Shown here: piece after piece, positions 6,639 to 6,838 of the stretch
Numbering within the stretch: the stretch's first letter is position 1
How the letters are laid out: each line of letters begins with the position of its first letter
NCBI GenBank assembly: GCA_049601975.1
Contig: JBMYRC010000180.1
Coordinates: forward strand, 1-6,838
Direction: 5' to 3'
Source of the DNA: UBA6544 sp049601975
GTDB taxonomy: Bacteria; Pseudomonadota; Alphaproteobacteria; UBA8366
Length of the DNA: 6,838 nucleotides
Made by a program: the position numbers and the translations under genes
The notes under the pieces: generated by a model
What the model was told of the DNA's origin: nothing
Databases searched by the model: none
What the model saw: only the letters and a program-made list of their open reading frames with translations

Positions 6639-6838
6639 TTTTGCGCCTTCAAAAAACCGCTCGCATCTTCGGGACTCAGCGGACGACTAAAATAGAACCC
6701 CTGGACCTGATCGCAGCGCAGCGCGCGCAAGAACTCCACTTGAGCCGCGGTCTCGGCGCCTTCGGCGATCACGGTCATTTCCATATCCTTGGCCAGGTCG
6801 ATGGTCGCCCGCACAATCGCCGTATCGTTCCGGTCTTC
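6635..6838 (-). CDS. EAL-domain protein, C-terminal fragment (cyclic-di-GMP phosphodiesterase type)
   Basis: Only the last 67 residues are in the window; the gene continues past the right edge. They match the end of an EAL domain, which hydrolyses cyclic-di-GMP to pGpG. Visible are a helix IVRATIDLAKDMEM, the strand and metal/catalytic motif VIAEGAET (family VIAEGVET), FLRALRCDQVQGFYFSRPL with the conserved D and QG, and a short tail ending 15 residues after FSRPL. The preserved E and Q suggest an active domain, but the EAL and DDFGTG motifs lie outside the window. Any N-terminal PAS, GGDEF or membrane segment is also outside. Its TGA overlaps the ATG of the DehI-like gene (ATGA), so the two are co-translated. 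Confidence 0.92.
   Translation of the reverse strand, partial: EDRNDTAIVRATIDLAKDMEMTVIAEGAETAAQVEFLRALRCDQVQGFYFSRPLSPEDASGFLKAQK

Noticed and set aside
1..6838. CRISPR arrays, tRNA or rRNA genes, insertion sequences
   Set aside because: I found no regularly spaced long repeats, no tRNA-like cloverleaf in the gaps, and no transposase or terminal inverted repeats.

Overview
The window is GC-rich (about 60 % by eye) and carries six protein-coding genes with little intergenic space. The malate synthase G, aldehyde dehydrogenase, EAL and DehI-like proteins, together with the base composition, suggest an alphaproteobacterium, perhaps of the Rhodospirillales type. That placement is inference; no rRNA or other phylogenetic marker is present.

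Layout. Positions 22-2133 (minus) hold a complete malate synthase G (glcB). A 218-bp divergent intergenic region (2134-2351) carries an inverted repeat and three regularly spaced TTGC repeats. Positions 2352-3950 (plus) encode a 532-residue sulfurtransferase-like protein with four rhodanese domains, of which only the second keeps the catalytic cysteine. A 163-bp gap with a strong inverted repeat follows. Positions 4114-5541 (plus) encode an NAD(P)-dependent aldehyde dehydrogenase of the succinate-semialdehyde dehydrogenase type.

On the minus strand, reading inward from the right edge, there is the C-terminal end of an EAL-domain (cyclic-di-GMP phosphodiesterase type) protein (6635-6838, partial). 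It overlaps by 4 bp a DehI-like (2-haloacid dehalogenase type I family) protein (5808-6638). After 41 bp comes a small gene at 5551-5766 that standard ORF calling misses.

That small gene is the main discovery. Read through one in-frame TGA at codon 11, it encodes a 71-residue SelW-like (Rdx/SelT-SelW-SelH family) protein with the redox motif C-Q-P-U, followed by the family's conserved G-F-DG-GRFP pattern. The TGA lies exactly at the selenocysteine position of CxxU, and a hairpin that could act as a bacterial SECIS element lies 14-37 nt downstream. The organism is therefore predicted to make selenoproteins, and should carry selA, selB, selC and selD elsewhere.

The genes do not form one pathway. 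Malate synthase G and the aldehyde dehydrogenase are carbon-metabolism enzymes (glyoxylate to malate; semialdehyde to acid). The rhodanese and SelW-like proteins are sulfur/selenium redox proteins. The three minus-strand genes at the right look like one transcription unit that ends tail-to-tail with the aldehyde dehydrogenase, only 9 bp from its stop.
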